NCBI RefSeq assembly: GCF_000622385.1 | Contig: NZ_JASD01000005.1 | Coordinates: 124,001 to 188,000 of the forward strand | Origin: Sulfitobacter noctilucicola | GTDB lineage: Bacteria > Pseudomonadota > Alphaproteobacteria > Rhodobacterales > Rhodobacteraceae | Reading direction: 5' to 3' | DNA: 64,000 nt | Shown here: positions 43,927 through 53,272 of the stretch, piece after piece | Numbering within the stretch: the stretch's first letter is position 1 | Layout: each line of letters begins with the position of its first letter | Program-made: the position numbers and the translations under genes | The notes under the pieces: model-generated | Told to the model about the DNA's origin: nothing | The model's input: only the letters and a program-made list of their open reading frames with translations | The model's database searches: none

Positions 43927-44415
43927 ATGAAGTGTGAGATGAGTGTGACGACAAGTACGAAAAAGAAGTCGAAAACGACGACAACAAGTACATCAAAAAC
44001 CAGCGCGGCAAAAACGACAACGGCAAAGCCGAAAGCGGCTGATCCTGCGCCGGTAAGTGCTGTGACGGGTGACGCTCCGGCAGCGGCAAAGGCGGCTGAA
44101 CCGACGATCGTCGACGCGCCGCAGCCGGTGATCGTAGGGCCGATGCTGCGCAAAAAGGAACTTGTCGACACCGTAGTCGCGCGTTCGGGCCTCAAGAAAA
44201 AAGACGTAAAGCCCGCTGTCGAAATGGTGTTAACGGTTCTGGGAGAGGCATTGGGCGACAACCGTGATCTCAACCTGCCACCTTTGGGCCGGATCAAAGT
44301 GCGCCGCGAAAAGACCCTTAAGAACGGTCGCGTCGTGACGGCGAAAATACGTCAGTCCACGCCGCCAGAAAAGCCCGCCAGCGCGGACATCACCGACAGC
44401 GAATCTGACTATTAA
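43927..44415 (+). CDS. HU-family DNA-binding protein with long basic N-terminal tail
   Basis: The product is up to 162 aa (from ATG 43927; an ATG at 43939 is also possible). Residues about 1-60 are a Lys/Thr/Ala/Ser-rich disordered tail (STKKKSKTTTTSTSK), and the rest is an HU/IHF-type domain (RKKELVDTVVARSGLKKKDVKPAVEMVLTVLGEAL and GRIKVRREKTLKNGRV). HU bends and compacts DNA. The basic tail recalls histone H1-like extensions and is not usual for bacterial HU of 90 residues. It follows lon, as HU genes often do in alphaproteobacteria. Confidence 0.82.
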   Translation: MKCEMSVTTSTKKKSKTTTTSTSKTSAAKTTTAKPKAADPAPVSAVTGDAPAAAKAAEPTIVDAPQPVIVGPMLRKKELVDTVVARSGLKKKDVKPAVEMVLTVLGEALGDNRDLNLPPLGRIKVRREKTLKNGRVVTAKIRQSTPPEKPASADITDSESDY

Positions 44416-44485
44416 GCCTGCATCTTATGCGACCGGCCGCAGAGTAATTGTGGGTCCGGTCGCAAGGCATTAGCAGCACATGTGC

Positions 44486-44560
44486 GGGTAATTGGCTCGA
44501 TGGAAGTGCGCTTCGTTCACATCGAGGATGTCAGGAGTTCAAATCTGTTATCACCCACCG
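44486..44560 (+). pseudogene. Decayed tRNA-Val copy, anticodon CAC
   Basis: Seventy-five bases align over their whole length to the intact tRNA-Val(TAC) at 45948, with 57 of 75 positions identical. The anticodon loop reads CAC instead of TAC. The T-loop TTCAAAT and D-loop GG remain, but the acceptor stem, D stem and T stem each have one mismatch, the D loop is one base shorter and the 3' end reads CCG instead of CCA. This looks like an ancient duplicate under decay, though a diverged functional gene cannot be fully excluded. Confidence 0.6.
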
Positions 44561-44761
44561 TTCCGGGTTTGGTTTGCGTCACCGATTAAGAAAACGGTCC
44601 ATTTTGCCAATCCAGATAGCGTTGCGGGAGCGTTTGGCTGTTTAGGATGGATATGACAACCGCTCTTGTCAGGGATGCCCGGCGCAGTTTAGGTCGAAGA
44701 CGGATCGACGCATATGTCGCCACTGTTACTTCCTAATGGCTACCAATCAGGTTTCCGTCAC

Positions 44762-45343
44762 ATGCCTCAATACCCCAAAATCTGGTTCCTGCGGCACGGG
44801 CAGACCGAATGGAACCGCCTTTACCGGATGCAGGGGCAACTTGATTCCCCGCTCACCGATCAGGGGCTGGCGGATGCGCGGCGACAGGCGAAAATAATCT
44901 CCCCAGTGTTGAATGAGACGCCACAAATTTTTGTCTCTCCTTTGGGGAGGACGATCCAAACTGCAGAAATCGCATTGCGCGGTGCCGCTTACCAAACTGA
45001 TCCCCGTTTGATGGAGATTGACGCCGGTCTGTGGCAGGGTCGGTTTCGGGACGAGATACTTTTGGCCAACCCCGAGTTAGCCAAGACCCAAAAATCCGCG
45101 CTCGAAATATATGATGCAGCACCTGAGGGCGAGGGGATCGCAGCGCTTCAAGCGCGGGTGATTGATTTTTTGACGGACCTCACGGGGCCGTCTGTTGTGA
45201 TCGCTCACGGGTTGCTGGGACAGGTACTGCGCGCGCATGTCCGCGGCATCGCGATGGAAAAGGCGGGGCATCTGTCGAATGATCAGGGGTGCGTCTATGT
45301 TTTGGAGAACTGGGCCGAAACTCGTCTGGATGAACTTTCATGA
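44762..45343 (+). CDS. Histidine phosphatase family protein (first copy)
   Basis: The 193-residue protein contains the active-site motif FLRHGQTEWNRLYRMQG, the phosphate pocket LGRTIQTAEIAL and the second catalytic histidine in VVIAHGLLGQVLR. Members dephosphorylate phosphosugars or are cofactor-dependent phosphoglycerate mutases; the true substrate is unknown. The ATG at 44762 (MPQYPKIWF) was preferred over 44714, which adds a nonconserved leader. It overlaps the second copy at ATGA. The two copies together lie between the tRNA-Val remnant and the intact tRNA-Val. Confidence 0.88.
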   Translation: MPQYPKIWFLRHGQTEWNRLYRMQGQLDSPLTDQGLADARRQAKIISPVLNETPQIFVSPLGRTIQTAEIALRGAAYQTDPRLMEIDAGLWQGRFRDEILLANPELAKTQKSALEIYDAAPEGEGIAALQARVIDFLTDLTGPSVVIAHGLLGQVLRAHVRGIAMEKAGHLSNDQGCVYVLENWAETRLDELS

Positions 45344-45912
45344 GCCGTTTCCCACCGCTCTTTATTTTGCGTCATGGCGAGACGGAGTGGAATGCACAGG
45401 GCCGTCTTCAGGGCCGATTTGATTCGGAGTTGACGGCGCAGGGTCTGGCCCAGGCCAAATCACAGCATAGAATTTTGGCGCAACAGCAGCTGGCGGGATT
45501 CGCTGCGATCAGCAGTCCACAAGGCAGGGCATATGCGACCGCAAAAATAGCCCTCTCGGGGTTGGTGTCACCGATAAAAACCGATCCTGCTTTAAGTGAA
45601 ATTGGCTTGGGACAATGGGCAGGAAAAAACCGTGTCGAGATGGTGCGGGAAAGCGGTGCACGCGATGGTTTCGCTTTGTATGAGCTCGCTCCCGAGGGCG
45701 AAGGATTTGATGCCCTGCACGCGCGCTGTCAGAAATTCCTCAAGGAATTAAGGCATCCAAGCGTGGTGGTCACACATGGCATTACCTCCCGTATGTTGCG
45801 CTTGATCCTCACCGACCAGCCGATTGGGGCGTTGCGCAGTATCGATGGGGGACAGGGTGTCGTTTTCCACTTGTCGGAAGGTAAACAACGACGACTGACA
45901 TTAGGGGCTTGA
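45340..45912 (+). CDS. Histidine phosphatase family protein (second copy)
   Basis: The 190-residue protein begins MSRFPPLFILRHGETEWNAQ and has the catalytic partner histidine in VVVTHGITSRMLRL. It is a paralogue of the preceding gene (shared LRHGxTEWN, LxxQGLAxA, APEGEG and HGxxxxMLR blocks), so the pair arose by tandem duplication. It overlaps the first gene by four bases. Its stop lies 36 bp before tRNA-Val. The two could act on different phosphoesters or form a heterodimer; no evidence decides. Confidence 0.88.
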   Translation: MSRFPPLFILRHGETEWNAQGRLQGRFDSELTAQGLAQAKSQHRILAQQQLAGFAAISSPQGRAYATAKIALSGLVSPIKTDPALSEIGLGQWAGKNRVEMVRESGARDGFALYELAPEGEGFDALHARCQKFLKELRHPSVVVTHGITSRMLRLILTDQPIGALRSIDGGQGVVFHLSEGKQRRLTLGA

Positions 45913-45947
45913 AGCCGGTTGCGTCCTTGGCTAAGAGAGCGCACGGC

Positions 45948-46023
<76 letters not shown>

Positions 46024-46371
46024 TTTCACCTCAAACGACATATGAGCGCGGATTATCAGGCTGGCTGACGGTTGATCTGTTCTGCTGGCATTCACGTGGT
46101 TTCGAGTTGCTTCCGCGAGTCGGCCTTCCGAAATAGATTCCGGTCCCGCTGTTGTTCGTTCGGATTCTAATTCCTTTTACAAATTCATAGGTTCAGACGT
46201 CTTTGGTCAGGCAATCATGGCCGAAATTGCAGGGCTGATTTCCCCTGTGATCAAAGAAATTTCCCCAGATCGAATTTTTTCTACATTTGGTCAGGATTGT
46301 TGCTTGACGGCTGTGCCAGCCACCCATATTACGGCCCAACGCTTCGAGGGCAACGTCGGAGCTTGCAGCGG
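46024..46371. other. Intergenic region, no gene seen
   Basis: The 348 bp between the tRNA genes are unusually A/T-rich in places (for example around 46155-46190 and 46260-46300) and carry no supported coding frame, hairpin terminator or recognisable RNA. Short frames crossing it are shadows that run through the tRNA genes. Confidence 0.5.
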
Positions 46372-46448
46372 GCGGTTGTAGCTCAGTTGGTTAGAGTGCC
46401 GGCCTGTCACGCCGGAGGTCGCGGGTTCGAGCCCCGTCAACCGCGCCA
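46372..46448 (+). tRNA. tRNA-Asp (anticodon GTC)
   Basis: Acceptor GCGGTTG pairs with CAACCGC, D arm GCTC/GAGT, anticodon stem CCGGC/GCCGG with loop CTGTCAC (anticodon GTC), T arm CGGGTTCGAGCCCCG, discriminator G and encoded CCA. A terminator follows directly. It is a queuosine-modified tRNA species in most bacteria, fitting the tgt gene in this window. Confidence 0.97.
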
Positions 46449-46458
46449 CCGCTGTCTG

Positions 46459-46487
46459 AAAAGGGTCCTCTTTGAGGGCCCTTTTTT
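46459..46487 (+). terminator. Terminator after tRNA-Asp
   Basis: AAAAGGG-T-CCTC and GAGG-G-CCCTTTT form a hairpin (one T-G wobble) with a TTT loop, followed by a run of T residues. Confidence 0.88.
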
Positions 46488-46731
46488 CTTGCCTGATATC
46501 CAATCCAGCTAAGTATGTATTCGGTCAAAACGCTGAAGAATCATATCGGTGTTGCTGTGACAGTGTCCGTCTACAAAGATTGCCAAAGGGTAGCGCTTGC
46601 CAGACGTGACCGACTTCCAATTTGCCTGCGCAAATTTCTTCTAAGTGACGCGCAGTAGGCTTATTCGCTGCTCCGCTTAAAACCTGTGCATCAGAGCTAA
46701 CAATCAGCCCTGCGCAGGTGTAGGAGGAGGC

Positions 46732-47694
46732 ATGAACACGCACCCTGTCAACTCCGCCCGTCTGGGTATCCTTTGCATGTTGGTGGGGATGCTCTTAATC
46801 TCGATCAATGACATGTTGGTGAAAACCCTGTCCGAAGGATATCCACTGCATCAACTCATCATGCTGCGCTCGGCCGTGGCGATATGCTTCACGGCGGCTC
46901 TGTTGATGTACGAGGGCGGGTTCCGCCTGCTCAATACCGGACGGTGGGGCCTGCATGCCTTGCGTGCCCTGTTGGTCGTTCTGGCGAACTCGGCGCTGTA
47001 TGGCGCGATTGCTGCGATGCCTCTGGCGACTGCAACAGCCCTTTATTTTGTCGCCCCCTTGTTTGTGACACTTCTGTCGATCCCTGTGCTTGGCGAAATC
47101 GTCGGTGCACGCAGGTTCGCCGCCATCGGTGTAGGCTTTGTCGGGGTCCTGGTCATGATGGCGCCACAGCTGATCCAAAGCGATACCGGACTGGGATGGG
47201 TCGTGGTGCTGCCTGTGTTCGCTGCGGCCTGCTATGCTGGCATGTCGGTCCTTACCCGCAAGCTTGGATCGACCAGCCGCGCCTCCGCCTTGGCGATGCA
47301 GCTACAGATCGCGTTTATCACGGTGAGCTTTCTGGTTTGGTCGGTGGCGGGGGATGGAAGCTTCGCCGGAGACACCACCAATCCGGCGCTCCAGTTCTTT
47401 TTGCGCGCATGGCTTTGGCCTGCACCGGCTGACTGGCTTCCAATCCTCGGGCTGGGGCTTTTGTCGGCGATCATCGGCTATCTGATGACACAGGCTTACC
47501 GGCTCAGCCGAGCATCCGCTGTGGCCCCGTTTGAATATATTCTGCTGATCTTTTCGCTGTTCTGGGGCTGGACGGTATTTGGTGAATGGCCAACACTAAG
47601 CGTTATGCTGGGTGCGGCGATTGTGATCGGGTCCGGAATATACGTCTTCGTGCGCGAGGGGCGGATTGCAAGACGTCCTATGCGTCGCGCTTGA
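46732..47694 (+). CDS. EamA/DMT family transporter
   Basis: The 320-residue membrane protein has about ten transmembrane helices in two EamA repeats (first from GILCMLVGMLLISINDMLV, second from LGWVVVLPVFAAACYAGMSVL). The family exports metabolites or drugs; the substrate is unknown. Residues such as PLHQLIMLRS and ALYGAIAAMPLATATALYF match the DMT core. It starts at ATG 46732, six bases after a full AGGAGG site. It is a single gene convergent with the dipeptidase. Confidence 0.92.
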   Translation: MNTHPVNSARLGILCMLVGMLLISINDMLVKTLSEGYPLHQLIMLRSAVAICFTAALLMYEGGFRLLNTGRWGLHALRALLVVLANSALYGAIAAMPLATATALYFVAPLFVTLLSIPVLGEIVGARRFAAIGVGFVGVLVMMAPQLIQSDTGLGWVVVLPVFAAACYAGMSVLTRKLGSTSRASALAMQLQIAFITVSFLVWSVAGDGSFAGDTTNPALQFFLRAWLWPAPADWLPILGLGLLSAIIGYLMTQAYRLSRASAVAPFEYILLIFSLFWGWTVFGEWPTLSVMLGAAIVIGSGIYVFVREGRIARRPMRRA

Positions 47695-47782
47695 TGTGAC
47701 TATGCCACTTTAGGACTCATTTGAACGGACCTGACGGGCCTAGGCACTGCGAACGGCTGCGAGCATCACATTTTAAAATAGC

Positions 47783-47817
47783 AAAGGCGCGCGCACCTTC
47801 GTGCACGCCCCTTTTTA
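47783..47817. terminator. Imperfect bidirectional hairpin between the EamA and dipeptidase genes
   Basis: A GC-rich imperfect inverted repeat (GGCGCGCGCACC / GTGCACGCCC) is flanked by AAA on the left and CTTTTT on the right. It lies between convergent stops, so it likely terminates both transcripts. Confidence 0.6.
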
Positions 47818-47824
47818 TGCCGCC

Positions 47825-49195
47825 CTAGGTCAGCGCGTCGAGTATCCGCGCCCACGACCGGATACCTTTGTGAAAGCTCTCCATGTCGTATTTCTCATTA
47901 GGGGAATGCAGCGCATCGTCGTCTTTGCCAAAGCCTATCAGCATCGGTTCTGTGCCCAGCACTTTCTGGAAGTGTCCTGCAATCGGGATGGAGCCGCCGC
48001 AGCCCACATAGGCCGCAGGCAGTTGCCACTCATCCGACAGCGCCTTGCGTGCGGCCTCGAACATCGGGTCGGAGAAATCGGCGCCGGAGGCTTGAGATGC
48101 GCCATGACCAGAAAAGCTGACCTCGCAATCAGCGGGCAGCATATCTGTAACCATCGCACGGAAGTTTTCGCGGATCGCCAGCGGGTCTTGCGTGCCCACA
48201 AGGCGGAAACTGATCTTGGCGCTGGCTTTGGAGGGCAATACGGTTTTGAACCCGTCGCCGGTATAGCCGCCCCAGATGCCGTTCACTTCACAGGTCGGGC
48301 GCGACCAGATCATCTCAAGCGGGGTGCGGTCCTGCTCGCCTGCAGGCTCTGACAGGCCAACATCGCTGAGAAACTGCTGGTGGTTGAAGGCAAGGCCCTG
48401 CCACTGGGCTTCCAGCTCGTCAGAGAGTTCTGGCACACCGTCGTAGAAATTCGGCACCGTGATGCGGCCCGTGTCGTCGTGCAGCGATGCAATGATTTTC
48501 GAAAGCACGCGAACAGGGTTCATCGCGATGCCGCCATACATACCCGAATGCAGGTCCTTGTCCGGTGCTGTGATTTTCAATTCTTCACCCAACAAGCCCC
48601 GGAGCATGGTCACGATGGCAGGTGTTTTAGATTCGAAAAGCCCCGTGTCGCAGATAAGCGCGATATCGGTTTTCAGCTCTTCTGCGTTTTCTTCCATGAA
48701 CGGGACGAGGGAAGGGGAGCCTGATTCCTCTTCGCCTTCCAGAAAGAAGGTGATGCGGCAGGGCCAGTCACCTTTGACCGCCTTCCATGCGCGCAGAGCT
48801 TCGATAAAGGTCATCAACTGGCCCTTGTCATCGGACGACCCGCGCCCGCGAATGACTTCGCCTTTGGCGGTTTGCTCAATCTTTGGATCGAAAGGATCAT
48901 TGTCCCACAGCTCAAGCGGATCGACCGGTTGCACATCGTAGTGGCCATAAAACAAGAGGTGCGGCCCCGTATCACCCAAGTGGCCCACAACCATCGGATG
49001 CCCCGGTGTGGGCCGCTTGCTGGCGTCAATTCCCATGCCTTGTAGGTCCGCGACCAGCCAATCGGCGGCGCGGTCACAGTCCGCCTTGTAGGCCGGATCG
49101 GTCGAAATGGAAGGGATGCGCAGCAGGTCCAGCAGACGCTCGGTAGCGTCGGGCAGATCGGCATCAATTCGGGCAAGGACATTTTCCAAGGACAT
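47825..49195 (-). CDS. M20 family dipeptidase/metallopeptidase
   Basis: The 456-residue zinc enzyme has the M20 pattern: the metal-binding histidine in YGHYDVQPVDP, the bridging aspartate after GRGSSDDKGQL, the catalytic glutamate in FLEGEEESGSPS and a final metal histidine in HSPNEKYDMESF. Likely cleaves dipeptides or short peptides in the cytosol. The start at 49195 (MSLENVLARIDADLP) matches the family; the frame extends further to 49318 without resemblance. It is a single gene, divergent from hemA across 234 bp. Confidence 0.92.
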   Translation of the reverse strand: MSLENVLARIDADLPDATERLLDLLRIPSISTDPAYKADCDRAADWLVADLQGMGIDASKRPTPGHPMVVGHLGDTGPHLLFYGHYDVQPVDPLELWDNDPFDPKIEQTAKGEVIRGRGSSDDKGQLMTFIEALRAWKAVKGDWPCRITFFLEGEEESGSPSLVPFMEENAEELKTDIALICDTGLFESKTPAIVTMLRGLLGEELKITAPDKDLHSGMYGGIAMNPVRVLSKIIASLHDDTGRITVPNFYDGVPELSDELEAQWQGLAFNHQQFLSDVGLSEPAGEQDRTPLEMIWSRPTCEVNGIWGGYTGDGFKTVLPSKASAKISFRLVGTQDPLAIRENFRAMVTDMLPADCEVSFSGHGASQASGADFSDPMFEAARKALSDEWQLPAAYVGCGGSIPIAGHFQKVLGTEPMLIGFGKDDDALHSPNEKYDMESFHKGIRSWARILDALT

Positions 49196-49429
49196 AATAC
49201 AGGGCTTTCGTTTGGGTTTCAGTCTGGCCCCGCAACCGCAGGGCATTGGCGCAATAAGGACGTATTGCTGCGCGGTGTGCAAGCGGTGCCACCCAGCTAA
49301 ACCGCCCACCTGCGACAAGTCGCTCAGGGATTCTGCGTTGAAGCTCCGAATTTGTTTCTATATTCATTCTAAGAACTTGAGACTGCGGAGCCTCCCGACG
49401 CCCCGCTGCCAGCCTGGACGGAGACGCGC

Positions 49430-50653
49430 ATGGACTATTCGGCAAAACTGGATCAGGCGATCGCGCGCCTGCATGACGAGGGCCGTTACCGTACCTTTAT
49501 CGATATCGAGCGGCGCAACGGGCAGTTTCCTCATGCGGTCTGGACACGGCCCGACGGGACGGAGCAGGACATCACCGTGTGGTGTGGCAACGATTATCTC
49601 GGGATGGGGCAGAACCCGGTCGTTTTGCAAGCGATGCACGAGGCACTTGAAGCTACGGGCGCGGGCTCCGGCGGGACGCGCAATATTTCCGGCACCACGG
49701 TGTATCACAAGCGCTTGGAAGCGGAACTTGCCGATTTACACGGCAAGGAAGCGGCTTTGTTGTTCACCTCGGCCTACATCGCGAATGATGCAACGCTGTC
49801 GACGCTGCCAAAACTGTTCCCCGGTCTGATTATCTATTCAGATGCGTTGAACCACGCCTCGATGATTGAGGGCGTGCGCCGCAACGGCGGGTCCAAGCGC
49901 ATTTTCCGTCACAATGACGTAGAGCACCTGCGCGAATTGCTGGAGGCGGACGACCCCGATGCGCCCAAGCTGATCGCATTTGAATCGATCTATTCCATGG
50001 ATGGCGATTTCGGGCCGATTGAGGCGCTTTGCGACCTTGCGGATGAGTTTGGCGCGCTGACATATATCGACGAAGTGCACGCTGTCGGCATGTACGGCCC
50101 GCGCGGTGGCGGGGTTGCGGAACGCGACCGCCTGATGCATCGGCTGGATATTATCAACGGCACATTGGCCAAGGCCTATGGTGTCATGGGCGGCTACATT
50201 GCGGCCTCTGACAAGATGTGCGATGCGATCCGTTCTTATGCGCCAGGCTTCATCTTTACGACCTCTTTACCGCCTGCTGTCGCGGCAGGGGCAGCGGCGT
50301 CCGTGGCTTATCTGAAAACGGCACCGGAGCTGCGCGAAAAGCATCAGCAACAGGCGAAAATCCTAAAGATGCGCCTCAAAGGTCTGGGACTGCCTATCAT
50401 CGACCACGGGTCACATATTGTGCCTGTTATCGTCGGAAACCCGGTTCACACCAAGATGTTGTCGGACATGCTTCTCGAAGATCACGGCATCTATGTCCAG
50501 CCGATCAACTTCCCGACTGTACCACGCGGAACGGAACGTCTGCGCTTTACCCCGTCGCCGGTCCATGAATTCGGCGAAATGAATGCACTTGTGCAGGCAA
50601 TGGACGGACTTTGGTCGCATTGTGCGCTGAATCGTGCCGAGGCCGCTGGTTGA
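49430..50653 (+). CDS. hemA: 5-aminolevulinate synthase
   Basis: The enzyme condenses glycine and succinyl-CoA to form 5-aminolevulinate, the C4 route to tetrapyrroles, a trait of alphaproteobacteria. The 407-residue product has the PLP lysine K248 in [27 protein letters not shown] and the substrate-binding N-terminal [12 protein letters not shown]. It feeds haem and the siroheme made by cysG elsewhere in the window. The ATG follows GGAGAC. No clear Fnr-type box was noticed in the upstream region. Confidence 0.97.
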   Translation: MDYSAKLDQAIARLHDEGRYRTFIDIERRNGQFPHAVWTRPDGTEQDITVWCGNDYLGMGQNPVVLQAMHEALEATGAGSGGTRNISGTTVYHKRLEAELADLHGKEAALLFTSAYIANDATLSTLPKLFPGLIIYSDALNHASMIEGVRRNGGSKRIFRHNDVEHLRELLEADDPDAPKLIAFESIYSMDGDFGPIEALCDLADEFGALTYIDEVHAVGMYGPRGGGVAERDRLMHRLDIINGTLAKAYGVMGGYIAASDKMCDAIRSYAPGFIFTTSLPPAVAAGAAASVAYLKTAPELREKHQQQAKILKMRLKGLGLPIIDHGSHIVPVIVGNPVHTKMLSDMLLEDHGIYVQPINFPTVPRGTERLRFTPSPVHEFGEMNALVQAMDGLWSHCALNRAEAAG

Positions 50654-50773
50654 ACACGTAAAATTCGTCTTTCCCGTTGCACTGTGCTACAGATACCGAA
50701 AGAAAAGACCTAACCCGAATCGACTGCTGATTCCGGTAAAAGGTTACAGGTGTATTAACTACGGGGCGATGGG

Positions 50774-52018
50774 ATGATCGGGCGTTGGTCCTCTAAGGCG
50801 GCACAAGTCGAAGAAGTTGAGCCTAAAGGGTTTGACGCCTTTCAGCTGCGTCTGGGAGATCTCATGCGCGGCGAACGCGCCACGATGGGCAAGTCCCTGC
50901 TGGATGTGCAGCGCGAACTACGCATCAAAGCCTCTTACATCGCTGCCATCGAAAACGCTGATCCCGATGCTTTTGACACGCCCGGTTTTATCGCGGGATA
51001 CGTCCGGTCTTATGCGCGCTATCTGAACATGGACCCAGACAAGGCTTTTGCCGCTTTTTGTCAGGAGAGCGGTTTCGAAGTCGCTCACGGTATGTCTGCG
51101 CAGGCGTCCGTCGTTAAGAAAACTCCGTTCGAAGAGCGCCGCAAACGCCCGCATGAAGCTGATCTGTTTGCCCGTCCGAATACCCCCTTCACACCGGTAG
51201 GCGAGAGCCTGCTGAGCCGTATTGAGCCAAGCGCAATCGGATCGATGGTCGTTCTTCTTGGCCTGATTGGTGCAATCGGGTTTGGCGGATACACCGTTTT
51301 GCAGGAAGTGCAGCGCGTTCAGGTCGCACCGGTTGACCAGACACCTGTCGTCCTGTCCGACCTTGATCCGCTGCAGGGTGCTTTGACGACCGTCCAGACC
51401 GAAGAAGAGGTTGCTTCTGCGGCACCGAATGTGATGGAAGCGCCCCGTGTGGATGCGCTGGATCGACTGTACCGCCCTCAAGCGCTCGAAGTGCCTGTGA
51501 TGGTTGCCCGTGATGCACCGATCGCCACAATCGATCCGCGCACTTTGGGTAACTTCGCCAATTTCGACACGTCGCTTCCGGTGACCACGGCCAATCTGCC
51601 GGCTGGTATCGATGCACCTGCCGTCCCGCAGGTTGTTGAAGGCATCCAAGAGGGGATGCGCATGGTTGCGGCATATCCATCATGGGTGCGTGTGCGTGCG
51701 GCTGACGGCACCGTCATTTTTGAGGGTGTGATGAATAAGGGCGACACATGGGATGTCCCCGCGACCGAAGAAGCACCGACTTTGCGTACCGGCGAATCCG
51801 GTGCCATCTATTTTGCGATGGCAGATGGGTGTTACGGGCCTGTGGGTGCACGGGGCAGTGTGACGTCAAACCTGCCGCTTGATACGCAGGCTTTGGCTGA
51901 GCTTTATGATCCGGTGGCCCCCAGCGGTGACAATGCCTTGGGTCGTATGTTTGCGGACCTCGCAAGCTCTGACATTGATCCCGCAATCCTGGCCGCATTG
52001 CCTTGCCAGGCAAACTAG
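50774..52018 (+). CDS. RodZ-like helix-turn-helix membrane protein (DUF4115)
   Basis: The 414-residue protein has an N-terminal HTH_25-type helix-turn-helix (SLLDVQRELRIKASYIAAIENADPDAF, about 40-66), one membrane helix (SMVVLLGLIGAIGFGGYTVL, about 156-175), a long periplasmic linker and a C-terminal DUF4115 domain (SWVRVRAADGTVIFEGVMNKGDTWDVP). RodZ links MreB to the cell wall machinery and helps maintain rod shape. It lies directly before ispG (69-bp gap), a neighbourhood shared by many rodZ genes. The linker is rich in Val/Pro/Ala. Confidence 0.87.
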   Translation: MIGRWSSKAAQVEEVEPKGFDAFQLRLGDLMRGERATMGKSLLDVQRELRIKASYIAAIENADPDAFDTPGFIAGYVRSYARYLNMDPDKAFAAFCQESGFEVAHGMSAQASVVKKTPFEERRKRPHEADLFARPNTPFTPVGESLLSRIEPSAIGSMVVLLGLIGAIGFGGYTVLQEVQRVQVAPVDQTPVVLSDLDPLQGALTTVQTEEEVASAAPNVMEAPRVDALDRLYRPQALEVPVMVARDAPIATIDPRTLGNFANFDTSLPVTTANLPAGIDAPAVPQVVEGIQEGMRMVAAYPSWVRVRAADGTVIFEGVMNKGDTWDVPATEEAPTLRTGESGAIYFAMADGCYGPVGARGSVTSNLPLDTQALAELYDPVAPSGDNALGRMFADLASSDIDPAILAALPCQAN

Positions 52019-52087
52019 CCGCCATTGCACGCAGCCCCTTAGTTGATTAGGTAATTGGAAGATCGTTCCAAGCCATAAGGCCGCTTT

Positions 52088-53212
52088 ATGTCGCTCAATC
52101 ACATCCGTCCCTGGCGCAATATTTACCGTCGCAAGTCGCGGCAGATCATGGTGGGCAACGTGCCTGTTGGTGGCGATGCGCCGATCACTGTGCAGACAAT
52201 GACGAATACGCTGACCACGGATGTGAAAGGGACCATTGCACAAGTGCAGGCGGCAGCAGATGCGGGCGCTGATATCGTGCGTATTTCGGTGCCGGACGAA
52301 GCGTCTTCCAAAGCGCTCAAACAGATCGTGCCGGAAGTGTCCGTCCCGATCGTGGCGGACATTCACTTCCACTACAAACGCGGGATTGAGGCAGCAGAGG
52401 CGGGTGCGGCCTGTCTTCGGATCAATCCGGGCAACATCGGTGACGAGAAACGCGTTAAGGAAGTCATCAAGGCCGCGCGCGATCATAATTGTTCGATCCG
52501 CATCGGGGTGAACGCCGGATCGCTTGAGAAACATCTGTTGGATAAATACGGCGAACCATGTCCGGATGCGATGGTGGAAAGCGGTCTGGATCACATCAAG
52601 ATTTTACAAGACAACGATTTTCATGAATTCAAGATCAGCTGCAAGGCGTCCGATGTCTTTATGGCAGCCGCTGCCTATCAACAGCTCGCCGAAGCCACAG
52701 ACGCGCCAATTCACCTTGGCATCACAGAGGCAGGCGGTCTCGTTTCGGGCACGATCAAATCGGCCATCGGTCTGGGTAACCTTTTGTGGATGGGCATTGG
52801 TGACACGATACGCGTGTCCCTGTCCGCCGATCCGGTAGAAGAGGTAAAGGTCGGCTACGAAATCCTAAAGTCGCTCGGTTTGCGCCATCGTGGTGTGAAC
52901 ATCATTTCCTGCCCATCCTGCGCACGGCAGGGTTTTGACGTGATCAAAACGGTCGAGGCATTGGAGCAGCGGCTGGAGCATATCAAGACGCCCATGAGCC
53001 TTAGCATTATTGGTTGCGTGGTGAATGGCCCCGGTGAGGCGTTGATGACCGATGTCGGCTTTACCGGCGGCGGTGCAGGATCAGGCATGGTGTATCTGGC
53101 AGGCAAACAAAGTCACAAACAGGACAACGCCAGCATGATCGAGCATATCGTCGAGCAGGTCGAGAAAAAGGCAGCGGAGATCGAAGCCGAAACCGCGCAG
53201 GCAGCCGAGTAA
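52088..53212 (+). CDS. ispG: 4-hydroxy-3-methylbut-2-en-1-yl diphosphate synthase
   Basis: IspG (GcpE) makes HMBPP in the MEP isoprenoid pathway using a [4Fe-4S] cluster. The 374-residue product has the TIM-barrel part ([44 protein letters not shown]) and C-terminal cluster cysteines in SCPSCARQG and [10 protein letters not shown]. It follows the RodZ-like gene and precedes the methyltransferase by 60 bp. Ferredoxin or flavodoxin is its usual electron donor. Confidence 0.97.
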   Translation: MSLNHIRPWRNIYRRKSRQIMVGNVPVGGDAPITVQTMTNTLTTDVKGTIAQVQAAADAGADIVRISVPDEASSKALKQIVPEVSVPIVADIHFHYKRGIEAAEAGAACLRINPGNIGDEKRVKEVIKAARDHNCSIRIGVNAGSLEKHLLDKYGEPCPDAMVESGLDHIKILQDNDFHEFKISCKASDVFMAAAAYQQLAEATDAPIHLGITEAGGLVSGTIKSAIGLGNLLWMGIGDTIRVSLSADPVEEVKVGYEILKSLGLRHRGVNIISCPSCARQGFDVIKTVEALEQRLEHIKTPMSLSIIGCVVNGPGEALMTDVGFTGGGAGSGMVYLAGKQSHKQDNASMIEHIVEQVEKKAAEIEAETAQAAE

Positions 53213-53272
53213 GCCCGCGGCAATTCGCTGATTTCCAGTCGACACCCCAGAGGCCGGCGTTTAGACATAGAT

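Noticed and set aside
44448..44645. Short open frame running through the tRNA-Val remnant
   Set aside because: The nucleotide match to tRNA-Val explains the sequence better than coding.
44561..45947. Recent genomic island integrated at tRNA-Val
   Set aside because: No integrase or direct repeat of near-identical sequence is present; the second tRNA copy is diverged throughout.
50918..51649. 243-residue open frame antisense to the RodZ-like gene
   Set aside because: No family features; shadow of a GC-rich gene.
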